64,000 nucleotides of DNA from Aquimarina sp. AU58 (GTDB lineage: Bacteria; Bacteroidota; Bacteroidia; Flavobacteriales; Flavobacteriaceae), in NCBI RefSeq assembly GCF_900312745.1, contig NZ_OMPD01000008.1, forward strand, positions 186,001 to 250,000, given 5' to 3'. This document shows positions 8,926-16,294 of this stretch, piece by piece. A program made the translations under genes and the position numbers. A model generated the notes under the pieces. That model saw only the letters and a program-made list of their open reading frames with translations. It was not told the DNA's origin and searched no databases. The first letter of the stretch is position 1. Each line of letters begins with the position of its first letter.

Positions 8926-9381
8926 ATGAGAAGAGCTGTTTTTCCCGGATCATTTGACCCCATTACATTAGGACATTATGACATTATCGAAAGAGGCCTT
9001 ACCCTATTTGATGAAGTTATCCTTGCCATAGGCGTAAATTCTGAGAAAAAATACATGTTTTCTCTTGAAGAGCGAAAACAATTTATTGAAGAAGCTTTTA
9101 AGGATGAGCCAAAAATTAAAGTAATGACTTACAAAGGGCTAACCATTGATTTTTGCAAACAACAAAATGCCGAATTTATATTAAGAGGCCTTCGTAATCC
9201 AGGTGATTTTGAGTTTGAAAAAGCCATCGCACACACCAACAGAAAAATGTCGGATATCGAAACGGTATTTTTATTAACCTCTTCTGGTAAAAGTTATATC
9301 TCCTCTTCTATTGTTCGTGATGTAATTCGTAATGGTGGAGACGTTTCTGAATTAGTCCCAGATACAGTTCGTGTAAAATAA
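8926..9381 (+). CDS. coaD: Pantetheine-phosphate adenylyltransferase
   Basis: This 151-residue enzyme catalyses the penultimate step of coenzyme A synthesis, transferring AMP from ATP to 4'-phosphopantetheine. The nucleotidyltransferase motif FPGSFDPITLGH (TxGH) is near the N-terminus, FILRGLRNPGDFEFE is the pantetheine-binding segment, and ISSSIVR is the C-terminal nucleotide loop. Length fits (159 in E. coli). It follows ddl and precedes a VOC gene by 16 bp, suggesting one transcript. Confidence 0.97.
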   Translation: MRRAVFPGSFDPITLGHYDIIERGLTLFDEVILAIGVNSEKKYMFSLEERKQFIEEAFKDEPKIKVMTYKGLTIDFCKQQNAEFILRGLRNPGDFEFEKAIAHTNRKMSDIETVFLLTSSGKSYISSSIVRDVIRNGGDVSELVPDTVRVK

Positions 9382-9397
9382 CACGCTACACGCTACT

Positions 9398-9787
9398 ATG
9401 GAAAGAAAAATAGGAGCTATTGCTCTGGTTGTAAAGGATTATGACGAAGCGATTCGGTTTTACACAGAAAAGCTCAACTTTAAACTTATAGAAGATACCA
9501 GACTTGATGACAAAAAACGATGGGTTCTTATTGCTCCTAACAATCAAACGGAAACTACTATTCTTTTAGCTCGGGCAGCTACTCCCGAACAGGAAAAAGC
9601 AATTGGAAATCAAACCGGTGGTCGGGTTTTTCTATTTCTTCATACCGATGATTTTTGGAGAGATTACAACGCCATGAAATCTAAAGGAGTATTATTTCTG
9701 GAGCAACCACGAGAAGAACCCTACGGAACCGTTGTTGTTTTTGAAGACTTATATGGTACCAAATGGGACTTGCTTGAGTTAAAATAA
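9398..9787 (+). CDS. VOC (glyoxalase-like) protein
   Basis: A 129-residue single VOC domain: IGAIALVVKDYDEAIRFYTE forms the first module and YGTVVVFEDLYGTKWDLLE the last, with a metal-ligand Glu expected near the end. Close relatives are annotated as glyoxalase or extradiol dioxygenase family. The true reaction cannot be told from sequence. It is 16 bp downstream of coaD and likely shares its transcript. Confidence 0.85.
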   Translation: MERKIGAIALVVKDYDEAIRFYTEKLNFKLIEDTRLDDKKRWVLIAPNNQTETTILLARAATPEQEKAIGNQTGGRVFLFLHTDDFWRDYNAMKSKGVLFLEQPREEPYGTVVVFEDLYGTKWDLLELK

Positions 9788-9834
9788 TGCAAATTAAAAA
9801 TCCTTCCTGACATACCTTTGTCACTATCTGCATT

Positions 9835-9842
9835 TAGTTTTG
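9835..9842 (+). promoter_or_regulatory. -7 element for the GyrI-like gene
   Basis: TAGTTTTG matches TAnnTTTG 31 bases before the ATG at 9874. A second match, TACCTTTG, lies at 9813-9820. Either could serve. Confidence 0.35.
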
Positions 9843-9873
9843 TCGTACTATTAATTTCTAACATCAAATAATT

Positions 9874-10332
9874 ATGATAAAAACAAAAATCGAACCTTTC
9901 TGGATCGTTGGGATTTCGGTACGTACAACTAAAAAAAATGAACAATTTGCAGAAGACATTCCTAATTTATGGAATACCTTTATGTCTGAAGGTACAATGC
10001 ATAAAATCCCAAATAAACTTGAAGATTCTATCTATGCCGTATACACAGATTACGAAAGTGATCACACCGAAGCATATACGACTATCATAGGATGTAAGGT
10101 TGCAAACTTAGACACTATCCCACCGGGAATGACCAGTGTAAAAGTCGAAAGAAGTATCTACTCCCGATTTACTGCCAAAGGAGACATTACCAAAGGTGTC
10201 ATTTATGATAAATGGACAGACATATGGGAAATAGATTTGGATAGAACATATACCACCGATTTTGAAGTATACGGAGAAGACGCCGTAAACCCTACAGATG
10301 CCGAAGTAGATATTTTTGTAGCAATTGAATAA
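9874..10332 (+). CDS. GyrI-like effector-binding domain protein
   Basis: This 152-residue protein is a stand-alone GyrI-like (AraC effector-binding) domain: it opens with a strand ending in WIVGISVRT, has a VYTDYESDHTEAYTTIIGC core and ends in the DFEVYGEDAVNPTDAEVDIFVAIE type strand. Such SHS2-fold domains bind small hydrophobic ligands, or DNA gyrase in the case of SbmC/GyrI. No HTH is attached here. Function is otherwise unknown. It is followed by a strong terminator. Confidence 0.85.
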   Translation: MIKTKIEPFWIVGISVRTTKKNEQFAEDIPNLWNTFMSEGTMHKIPNKLEDSIYAVYTDYESDHTEAYTTIIGCKVANLDTIPPGMTSVKVERSIYSRFTAKGDITKGVIYDKWTDIWEIDLDRTYTTDFEVYGEDAVNPTDAEVDIFVAIE

Positions 10333-10343
10333 ATTATCATAAA

Positions 10344-10379
10344 AAAAGACTTCACAATGTTAACATTGTGAAGTCTTTT
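10344..10379. terminator. Bidirectional terminator
   Basis: This is a perfect 18-bp inverted repeat, AAAAGACTTCACAATGTT followed by its complement, with A and T runs at its ends. It lies between convergent genes, so it can end both transcripts. Confidence 0.9.
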
Positions 10380-10412
10380 AAAGTAATATTTTCACATAAA
10401 AAAGTTCTTTAA

Positions 10413-10787
10413 TTATAGTTGTGACACCACATCTTTCTTGTATTTTTTCAAGAGTGCACGTGTCATTCCGAGATTTGCTTTTGTAGAATCAACAGCCAAA
10501 TAAATAAAATATTCACCGTTTTCAGAAACATCGATCATATGAATTTGACCATCAAGAGTAATTATAATATCCTGAACTTTAGATTTCAAACCTAACGCCT
10601 CGATAGCATTTTTCTTAGCTTTTACAACTTCCAAATTATAAGCAGAAGCAGTTTCTGGATCAAAATCTTTTTTATCAGAATTAGACGCGTAACATACACC
10701 TGTACTTACTTCTGTAACGGTAACTGCAATATAGCCCGGCACATTAGATTTAATATCTTCGATGAATTGTTCTAAAAAATTTGACAT
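10413..10787 (-). CDS. Roadblock/LC7-like protein
   Basis: A 124-residue soluble protein with the alternating pattern of a Roadblock/LC7 domain: an N-terminal helix, a strand GYIAVTVTEVSTGVCYAS, a helix region, then the IIITLDGQIHMIDVSENGEYFIYLAVD strands and a C-terminal helix. Such domains work as dimers with small GTPases (for example MglB with MglA) or as scaffolds. No GTPase is encoded nearby. A second protein of the same type lies 41 bp upstream on the same strand, and the two may form a pair. The assignment is from fold pattern, not a single diagnostic motif. Confidence 0.65.
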   Translation of the reverse strand: MSNFLEQFIEDIKSNVPGYIAVTVTEVSTGVCYASNSDKKDFDPETASAYNLEVVKAKKNAIEALGLKSKVQDIIITLDGQIHMIDVSENGEYFIYLAVDSTKANLGMTRALLKKYKKDVVSQL

Positions 10788-10828
10788 AGTATAATTTAAT
10801 TTAATTATTAATAATATTTTCTATAAAA

Positions 10829-11146
10829 TTATTTTTCTAAAGAGCTCATATACTTAAGGAGTAGTCCAAGTTTCGACATGTTTTTTGATACCACTAATAT
10901 GATTGAATCAGATTTAATCCTATTTGCAATAAGAAAACCTTTTGGAGATTTAGCCATCAATTGATCAAGGTCTCCTTTAAGTAAATCCTTGACCATATCA
11001 TCACACATCGAAAACGCTGTTTCTGTCATCAAGGCAATATTAGTATCATGTTTTGTACCTAATGCATCTATTACATTACCACTTTTATCGGCAATAACGA
11101 TGCTATCAACTTCGGTATCTTCTTTAATCTTTTTCAGATCAATCAT
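10829..11146 (-). CDS. Roadblock/LC7 domain protein
   Basis: This protein is about 105 residues from the chosen ATG at 11146 (MIDLKKIKEDTEVDSIVI). It has the Roadblock core: a strand pair VDSIVIADKSGNVIDALG, a helix rich in Met, Ala and Asp, the GDLDQLMAKSPKGFLIANRI hairpin and SIILVVSKNMSKLGLLLKYM at the end. An in-frame ATG at 11197 would add 17 residues that do not resemble the family. It is encoded just before the similar 10413-10787 gene, probably in one operon. No partner GTPase is visible. Confidence 0.7.
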   Translation of the reverse strand: MIDLKKIKEDTEVDSIVIADKSGNVIDALGTKHDTNIALMTETAFSMCDDMVKDLLKGDLDQLMAKSPKGFLIANRIKSDSIILVVSKNMSKLGLLLKYMSSLEK

Positions 11147-11345
11147 GGGTCTAAAATTAGGATGTTTTTGTTCTTTGTTTGGTAAATATAGAAACATTAA
11201 TCTTTTAAAAAAATTCTTTCATCGTTTTTTTTCACTTTTAAACGATTATTTGTATCTTGTACTAAATATTTTTTGTAAAAAAATTCCTACAAATTATTAA
11301 ATTGATTTAAAAGAAAACCTAACAATATAAAATGAGGTCTAAACT

Positions 11346-11639
11346 ATGACGCTAATTAATCTACCAAATCCTGAATTAAAGGCAATTTTAAAAACTCGAA
11401 AAGAAAAGTTTAATTCCTACAGAGTTGGAAAAAAACAAGTTTCTAAAAAAACCGAAGATGTTTCTACCGAGGATATTTCTGAAGTAATAGAACGATTAAC
11501 TAAAAAGGAGGCAGAAATTTCCTCTAAAAAGAAAAAAAAATCGGGTACTAACAATTCTACAGACGCCGCTCAATCTACAAAAACATATACCGAAAAAATA
11601 AAAGGAGGCTATTTTGGAAAAAGAAGAAGTCGTTTTTAG
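11346..11639 (+). CDS. Small basic hypothetical protein
   Basis: I do not recognise this 97-residue protein. It is very rich in Lys, Ser and Thr, with a KKKKK run near residue 60 and a basic tail GKRRSRF. The N-terminal LPNPELKAILKTRKEKF and the C-terminal YTEKIKGGYFGKRR look folded or helical, while the middle looks disordered. It is divergent from the Roadblock pair, 199 bp away. A nucleic-acid or ribosome-associated role would fit the charge but is only a guess. The A/T-only hairpin TTATCATT-GT-AATGATAA follows at 11653-11670. Confidence 0.65.
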   Translation: MTLINLPNPELKAILKTRKEKFNSYRVGKKQVSKKTEDVSTEDISEVIERLTKKEAEISSKKKKKSGTNNSTDAAQSTKTYTEKIKGGYFGKRRSRF

Positions 11640-11859
11640 TATGATTTCTATTTTATCATTGTAATGATAAGATAAAAACATTAATAAAAATTAGTAAACT
11701 AATGTAAAAACAAATCTCTTAATTCTTTACCATATATGATATAGTGTTTCTATAAACGAAGTGATTTAATATACTTTAAGAAATCGTTTTTATAACCAGA
11801 CATAAGGCTTGACTTACTATAGATTGTTTTACAATACAATTACTTGTAATGGTTTGATC

Positions 11860-12078
11860 TTAAAACCCAACCATAAGAGCTCCGCAGATTCCTAATCCAA
11901 CAACAAGGTATATCCCGGCAAGGATAAAGAAAATTTTCCCTGCTTTTCGGTTTTTAGTTTTGAATAAGATTAGGCCAATAATCGAGAGAAATATCGGAGG
12001 CCCTAAGAGGATTAAAAGAATTAAATACACTAATCCATCGAGGTTACCTACTTCCAAAAAAATGGTATTTGCAATCAT
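11860..12078 (-). CDS. Small two-span membrane protein
   Basis: A 72-residue hydrophobic protein with two predicted membrane helices (about 15-37 and 48-70) joined by a basic loop KTKNRKAGK. I do not recognise a family. Its ATG overlaps the TGA of the radical SAM gene by four bases (ATGA, 12075-12078), a strong sign of translational coupling. It is the last gene of the lgt-like operon and could be an accessory or anchoring subunit. Confidence 0.7.
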   Translation of the reverse strand: MIANTIFLEVGNLDGLVYLILLILLGPPIFLSIIGLILFKTKNRKAGKIFFILAGIYLVVGLGICGALMVGF

Positions 12079-13469
12079 ATCGTTTCTTTTCTTAATTGTT
12101 CTAAATACTCCTGCTTATCATCCCTATAAAATAAATTCATCGTTTCAAAAGGAATAATTTTGTAATCCTTATTTACAATATGTACACAAGACTTTTTAAT
12201 CGCTCGTACATCAAAATTATAAGCATCAATAAATTGCATAATTATAATTCTAAACAGATTATCATACCCTAAATCCGGAGCATCGATTTCTGGTAAACAG
12301 CACATTATAGATTTTAGGTTTTCTGAAGCTGTTTCTACAGAATTTCCAGTACTGAATAGCTCCAGGACTTTACCATGTAAGGCTTCGTCCTGCTCATATA
12401 CAATTGTATTTTTACCATTATCCAACAGATCTGCCGGATTAATATATCGGGTAAGCGGTAGGATTCCATCTTCATTTTTTAAAGCGTATCCCATAACCAA
12501 AGCATCAGGATTGCAAGGCACAGGGATAAGATCATCGGATTCAAAAACCGGAAATTGCTCTAAAATTTTTCTTCGCACCTCGGTCAATGTGATTCTATCG
12601 GTTTGTGTATCAAAATCTTCTAATCGCCCTGCTATTTGAGTAGGTTGAAATGTAACACCTCTCACACATTTTTGTTGCGTAGCAAATGTTAGTATATCGC
12701 CAATTAGAGTATCATTTAATCCTTTTTCTAAAGTCACGACCAGGGTAGTCGATAAATTTACACTATTTAAGTTCTCAATCGCTTGTTTTCTAATTTTGGT
12801 AAGATCCTCTCCTCTCAATTTTTGCAATACTTCGGCATCCAATGCATCAAACTGTAGGTAGATTTCAAAATCCGGCATATAGCTTGCTAACTGTTGGGTA
12901 AATTTAATATCCTTAGCAATACGTATTCCATTCGTATTTACCATTAGATGTCGGATCGGTAATTGTTTGGCATAGTCCAGAATTTCAAAAAACTGAGGGT
13001 GTATTGTAGGTTCTCCCCCACTTATTTGTACTACATCTGGTTCTTTTTCATTTTTAACTATTGTATCCAGCATCTTCTTTATTTCATCTAATGATCGATG
13101 TCTGCCGTAATGCGGAGATGAAGAAGCATAACAGGTAGGACAAGTTAAATTACAGCGATCTGTTACCTCGATAATCGACAAACACGAATGCTGCTCATGA
13201 TCCGGGCATAATCCACAATCATAAGGACATCCGTAATCTGTAGCAGTATTAAATTTATAAGGAAACTCAGACGGTTTGTTATAATTTCTAATATTCTTAT
13301 AATAGGCTATATCATCTGCAATCAAAACTTTAGATCTACCATGCTCTGGGCATCGTTTGAGCATAAATACCTTATCTTCTTCAAAAACAATTTTGGCTTC
13401 AATCCTTTTTAGACAAGTAGGACATAAACTTAGTGTAAAATCGTAATACGTATAATTTCTAGTGGGCAT
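12075..13469 (-). CDS. Radical SAM enzyme of the Tes/MJ0619 type
   Basis: A 464-residue radical SAM protein. The [4Fe-4S] motif is CX3CX2C at Cys106, Cys110 and Cys113 (TDRCNLTCPTCYA), with SAM-binding SGGEP at 150-154. Ahead of it is a Cys-rich region: CPTC at 16-19 plus Cys40 and His43 (rubredoxin-like), then Cys81, Cys85, Cys88 and Cys96. More cysteines follow near the C-terminus (IMCCLPE, KKSCVHIV). This pattern resembles archaeal MJ0619 and Tes, which join lipid tails in tetraether lipids and hold several Fe-S clusters plus one mononuclear iron. The resemblance is judged by eye. Neighbours are an Lgt-like membrane protein, an LprI-like protein and a small membrane protein, so a lipid or lipoprotein substrate is plausible but unproven. 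Confidence 0.8.
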   Translation of the reverse strand: MPTRNYTYYDFTLSLCPTCLKRIEAKIVFEEDKVFMLKRCPEHGRSKVLIADDIAYYKNIRNYNKPSEFPYKFNTATDYGCPYDCGLCPDHEQHSCLSIIEVTDRCNLTCPTCYASSSPHYGRHRSLDEIKKMLDTIVKNEKEPDVVQISGGEPTIHPQFFEILDYAKQLPIRHLMVNTNGIRIAKDIKFTQQLASYMPDFEIYLQFDALDAEVLQKLRGEDLTKIRKQAIENLNSVNLSTTLVVTLEKGLNDTLIGDILTFATQQKCVRGVTFQPTQIAGRLEDFDTQTDRITLTEVRRKILEQFPVFESDDLIPVPCNPDALVMGYALKNEDGILPLTRYINPADLLDNGKNTIVYEQDEALHGKVLELFSTGNSVETASENLKSIMCCLPEIDAPDLGYDNLFRIIIMQFIDAYNFDVRAIKKSCVHIVNKDYKIIPFETMNLFYRDDKQEYLEQLRKETI

Positions 13470-13525
13470 TTATCTGTTTTTTTTGAAATTCATATACCGA
13501 AACAAATGGATATTGAAGCATTATT

Positions 13526-13981
13526 TTAATTACCTGTATCATAATCAATCATTTTACTCGATAACTCCTCTATTTCTTTAATACGCTGCATTGTTGTTTC
13601 TACCATACACCCCAGGTATATAATCCCAAGCATGTGACCTCTGTATCCTTCTGAAACAATTTCACTTTTCATTCTTCTATGATGTACCCAAGCATTTTGA
13701 TAGGTTTTGATGGTGGTTTTGATCGTGTCATTAGCAATAGTACGCAACATTTTTTTGAGTTTCATATTCATAATAGAATCAGTCTGTTGAAACTTTAGGT
13801 TCAAACAAATTCTGTCCTCAAGAGTGGTTCCCATAGTACTATTACAATCTGCTCTTTTAGCATATTTCATATATGATAGTTCTTTTAATCGCAAAGCATC
13901 AGATATATCCTGAGCAGATAGATTTATAACATTTAGGCAGGTTAAAAACCATATAATTATGATTATCCTGATTTTGCTCAT
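13526..13981 (-). CDS. LprI-like (DUF1311) exported protein
   Basis: From the ATG at 13981 this is 151 residues with a signal peptide (MSKIRIIIIIWFLTCLNVIN...SAQ) and a mature part matching the LprI/DUF1311 pattern: ADCNSTMGTTLEDRICLN, a FQQTDSIMN helix, a QNAWVHHRR helix and GCMVETTMQR. The three cysteines of that pattern (ADC, RIC, GC) are present. LprI N-terminal domains are known as lysozyme inhibitors in mycobacteria and are common in periplasmic proteins. An upstream in-frame ATG at 14035 lies inside the lgt-like gene and is less likely, because the 13981 start forms a four-base ATGA overlap with that gene. The protein probably acts in the periplasm. Confidence 0.78.
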   Translation of the reverse strand: MSKIRIIIIIWFLTCLNVINLSAQDISDALRLKELSYMKYAKRADCNSTMGTTLEDRICLNLKFQQTDSIMNMKLKKMLRTIANDTIKTTIKTYQNAWVHHRRMKSEIVSEGYRGHMLGIIYLGCMVETTMQRIKEIEELSSKMIDYDTGN

Positions 13982-14715
13982 TTGAAAACTATTTGTCGTA
14001 ACGTTTTTTGATAATAAATCATGCATAAGATACATAAATACTGAATACTACTAAGGCCGAGTACAAAAAAAGTATTAGGTTTCAGAAATTCAATACAAAA
14101 TCTAAATAGAAAATAAGAAATCATGAAATACTTAAACAGCAATCCACTTTCTATTTTGGATTTTGTTTGAAAGCGTTTCAGAATTCTCCATAAAATCAAA
14201 AGAAAAATAACCTCAAATAATGCTATCGGGTATCTATAAAGACCATCCCCTAAATCCATTCCTAAAAATGAAGTGGTTTGCCTGCCATAGGTAAATTCTT
14301 TAACTCCAGCCAAAAAACAGCCTATTCTTCCTATGATAATTCCTAATATAATGGGAAACGTAAATAAATCACCCGAAGAATGTTTCTCGCCGATTATCTT
14401 TTTAGCCAACTCTACTCCTAGCAAACCACCAAAAAGACCTCCCATTATAGTCTTTATACTTAATAGCCGAACCACATATTCTAGATCAAAAGAAAAAGTC
14501 GGATGTTCTAAAAAACCAAAAAAACGAGATCCAAAAAACGCTCCAAATACCGCCCCAATAATTATAGATAACCTGTTTGATGATGAAATAGGATCCTGAG
14601 TGCGTTTTTTAAGATATACATAATATCGAAATCCAATAAAGAAAGCCGTGTATTCTAAAATCAAATGGATATTCACTTTATAGCCAAAGACAATAGGTTC
14701 AAAAGGGATATCCAT
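13978..14715 (-). CDS. Divergent Lgt-like integral membrane protein
   Basis: A 245-residue multi-span protein of the prolipoprotein diacylglyceryl transferase fold. It keeps FFGSRFFGF (like GARLGHVFF of true Lgt), a GRIGCFLAG segment at 129-137 (true Lgt has GxxGNFxNxE), YRYPIALFE near 160-168, and RFCIEFLKP near 205-213, which holds the conserved Arg and Glu. The essential His of true Lgt (SHG) is replaced by Met-Gly-Gly (TIMGGLFGG, 89-97) and the Asn residues of GNFxN are Cys and Ala. A complete canonical lgt is present at 56907-57836, so this copy is not needed for normal lipoprotein maturation. It heads an operon with a Tes-like radical SAM enzyme and may move or modify another lipid. Confidence 0.8.
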   Translation of the reverse strand: MDIPFEPIVFGYKVNIHLILEYTAFFIGFRYYVYLKKRTQDPISSSNRLSIIIGAVFGAFFGSRFFGFLEHPTFSFDLEYVVRLLSIKTIMGGLFGGLLGVELAKKIIGEKHSSGDLFTFPIILGIIIGRIGCFLAGVKEFTYGRQTTSFLGMDLGDGLYRYPIALFEVIFLLILWRILKRFQTKSKIESGLLFKYFMISYFLFRFCIEFLKPNTFFVLGLSSIQYLCILCMIYYQKTLRQIVFK

Positions 14716-14820
14716 GTAGTATTTAATTCGATTTTATATCCGAAATATAAGTTTATTTATAGAATTCGAATAATTAAAATCTATTCTAAGCGATAAATTC
14801 TTCGCATGTAATAAAAATAT

Positions 14821-14840
14821 TTAGGAGAAATCTCCCCTAA
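14821..14840 (+). promoter_or_regulatory. G/C-rich inverted repeat, site B of a three-site family
   Basis: GGAGA-AA-TCTCC (14824-14835) is a perfect inverted repeat extended by TTAGG and CCTAA. It is 192 bp upstream of the lipoprotein gene at 15028. Related sites lie at 1501-1514 and 46880-46891. Confidence 0.5.
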
Positions 14841-14991
14841 AACACATACTTCTAACGATTAATTTTGCACTTCATCAAAATCTACAAGGCTACTTGTAAG
14901 AATAAACCTATTTATTTAATTTCCAGTAATATACAATAAAAATTCTATTAATTTATTTAGTTTTTTTAGTACCAGAAATACACTTTTTTGT

Positions 14992-14999
14992 TAGTTTTG
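14992..14999 (+). promoter_or_regulatory. -7 element for the Cys-rich lipoprotein gene
   Basis: TAGTTTTG fits TAnnTTTG 28 bases before the ATG at 15028. The -33 TTG is not clear. Confidence 0.4.
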
Positions 15000-15027
15000 C
15001 CGCACTAATTAATTAAAAACACTTTAT

Positions 15028-16161
15028 ATGAAAACAAATTACACATTGGGGTATTGGTTCATTGCTTTATTTTTAATTTTCTCTTCTTGTAGCAAAGATG
15101 AAAATGAAGTTATTGTTGAATCTGAAAAAACTACTATTGAGCCAGATTTTATTAAAAATGATGGTTCTGAAGGAATAGAAGATGAATTACAATTAGAAGA
15201 AGAAGAACCTATCCTTACAACAGACACTAATTCAAAAAGCTACAGACATTGTAACTACACATTACTTACACCATCAGATGTTGATGTTGAAGCTTGTGGT
15301 GAAACTACAACTATGCCACTATTAGTTGGATCTAGAAAACTAGAAGTTGGTAGCGTTACTGTATCTAATGATGGTGAAAATTTATACTTAAATTTTGAGG
15401 CCAACGATCGTAACCTTATGAAAAAGGTATACATCTATATTGGAGCAAAAGAAAATATACCTTTTTACTCTAATGGGTTTCCTAATCTTCGTAAATTTAA
15501 TTACAAAGCTTTTCCTTATTACTACGGAGGAATGAAAAAAGCTACTTATGTTATTCCATTATCATCAATAGATCTTGATTGTTTTGAAATCGTAGCGTAT
15601 TCTAAAGTATATAACAAAGATAGTCATTGTTATTATACATCTTTTGCTTATGACAAAACTTTAGATCAACAATATAGTTACTACGGATGGTGGAGTTGTG
15701 TTTACTATGGTGATTGGGTAAGATCTTTTGGATATTGTAAACAAGAGTGTAAGCCTGAGTGTGTTCAAGCATATGGGTACCATGAAGAGTGTGGAAAATG
15801 TGAAAATGACATTTTTAATACTTTCTTTGCCTATACTTTCTTAGATAGTAGAGGTGAAGCAGGAGTTGATATAGAATTAATTATTAACCCTAATGGATGT
15901 GATATTACTAATAGTGAAGAAGTAGGTCATATAAACATCTCTTCAATAAGTGAGACTAAATTAAAAATAGAATACCAACTAAGTACTGGCTATGAAATGT
16001 GTGGATTAAGTTTTAACTATGGTACTACCAAGTTTAACACTCCAAATAATTATTCTCAACAATTCGATACTGCTACTACTTCATATAGTTTTGAAATTGA
16101 TAAGCTTACAGGAGCAAACATCTGGTTAGATAGCAAAGCAGAAATTACTCCAAGTAATTAA
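15028..16161 (+). CDS. Cys-rich lipoprotein, hypothetical
   Basis: A 377-residue predicted lipoprotein (lipobox FSSC-SKDE, Cys about 21) with an acidic linker rich in Glu. Residues about 75-205 look like a beta domain seen in many extracellular Bacteroidetes proteins: LLVGSRKLEVGSVTVSNDGE, NLYLNFEA, YIYIGAKENIP and DLDCFEIVAYS. I recall the type but cannot name it. Next is a cluster of cysteines (SCVYYG, YCKQECKPEC, EECGKCEN), probably disulfide-bonded or metal-binding. The last 110 residues form a beta-rich region. The gene has its own promoter match and a strong terminator, with site B upstream. A surface binding or structural role is possible. Confidence 0.75.
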   Translation: MKTNYTLGYWFIALFLIFSSCSKDENEVIVESEKTTIEPDFIKNDGSEGIEDELQLEEEEPILTTDTNSKSYRHCNYTLLTPSDVDVEACGETTTMPLLVGSRKLEVGSVTVSNDGENLYLNFEANDRNLMKKVYIYIGAKENIPFYSNGFPNLRKFNYKAFPYYYGGMKKATYVIPLSSIDLDCFEIVAYSKVYNKDSHCYYTSFAYDKTLDQQYSYYGWWSCVYYGDWVRSFGYCKQECKPECVQAYGYHEECGKCENDIFNTFFAYTFLDSRGEAGVDIELIINPNGCDITNSEEVGHINISSISETKLKIEYQLSTGYEMCGLSFNYGTTKFNTPNNYSQQFDTATTSYSFEIDKLTGANIWLDSKAEITPSN

Positions 16162-16210
16162 AAAAACAGATCGTTGTGTCTACAAAGACACTAACTTGTA
16201 TATAAATAAA

Positions 16211-16248
16211 AAAACAGGAGTATGATTTAAAAATCATACTCCTGTTTT
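16211..16248. terminator. Bidirectional terminator
   Basis: AAAACAGGAGTATGATTT (16211-16228) and its perfect complement (16231-16248) form an 18-bp stem ending in T and A runs between convergent genes. Confidence 0.9.
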
Positions 16249-16294
16249 CATTTACTAATTTATCTTTTTTCTCTGTTAGTAAGAAACCAACATT

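Larger units (their letters stand above)
14716..15027. other. 312-bp intergenic region
   Basis: This gap lies between two divergent genes and contains no convincing coding frame. It holds the inverted repeat TTAGGAGAAATCTCCCCTAA (14821-14840) and a -7 promoter match TAGTTTTG (14992-14999), both belonging to the lipoprotein gene at 15028. I see no clear promoter for the lgt-like operon. Confidence 0.6.

Noticed and set aside
10344..10379. Long perfect palindrome as a regulatory operator
   Set aside because: It lies between the ends of two convergent genes and has A and T runs, so it is best read as a bidirectional terminator.
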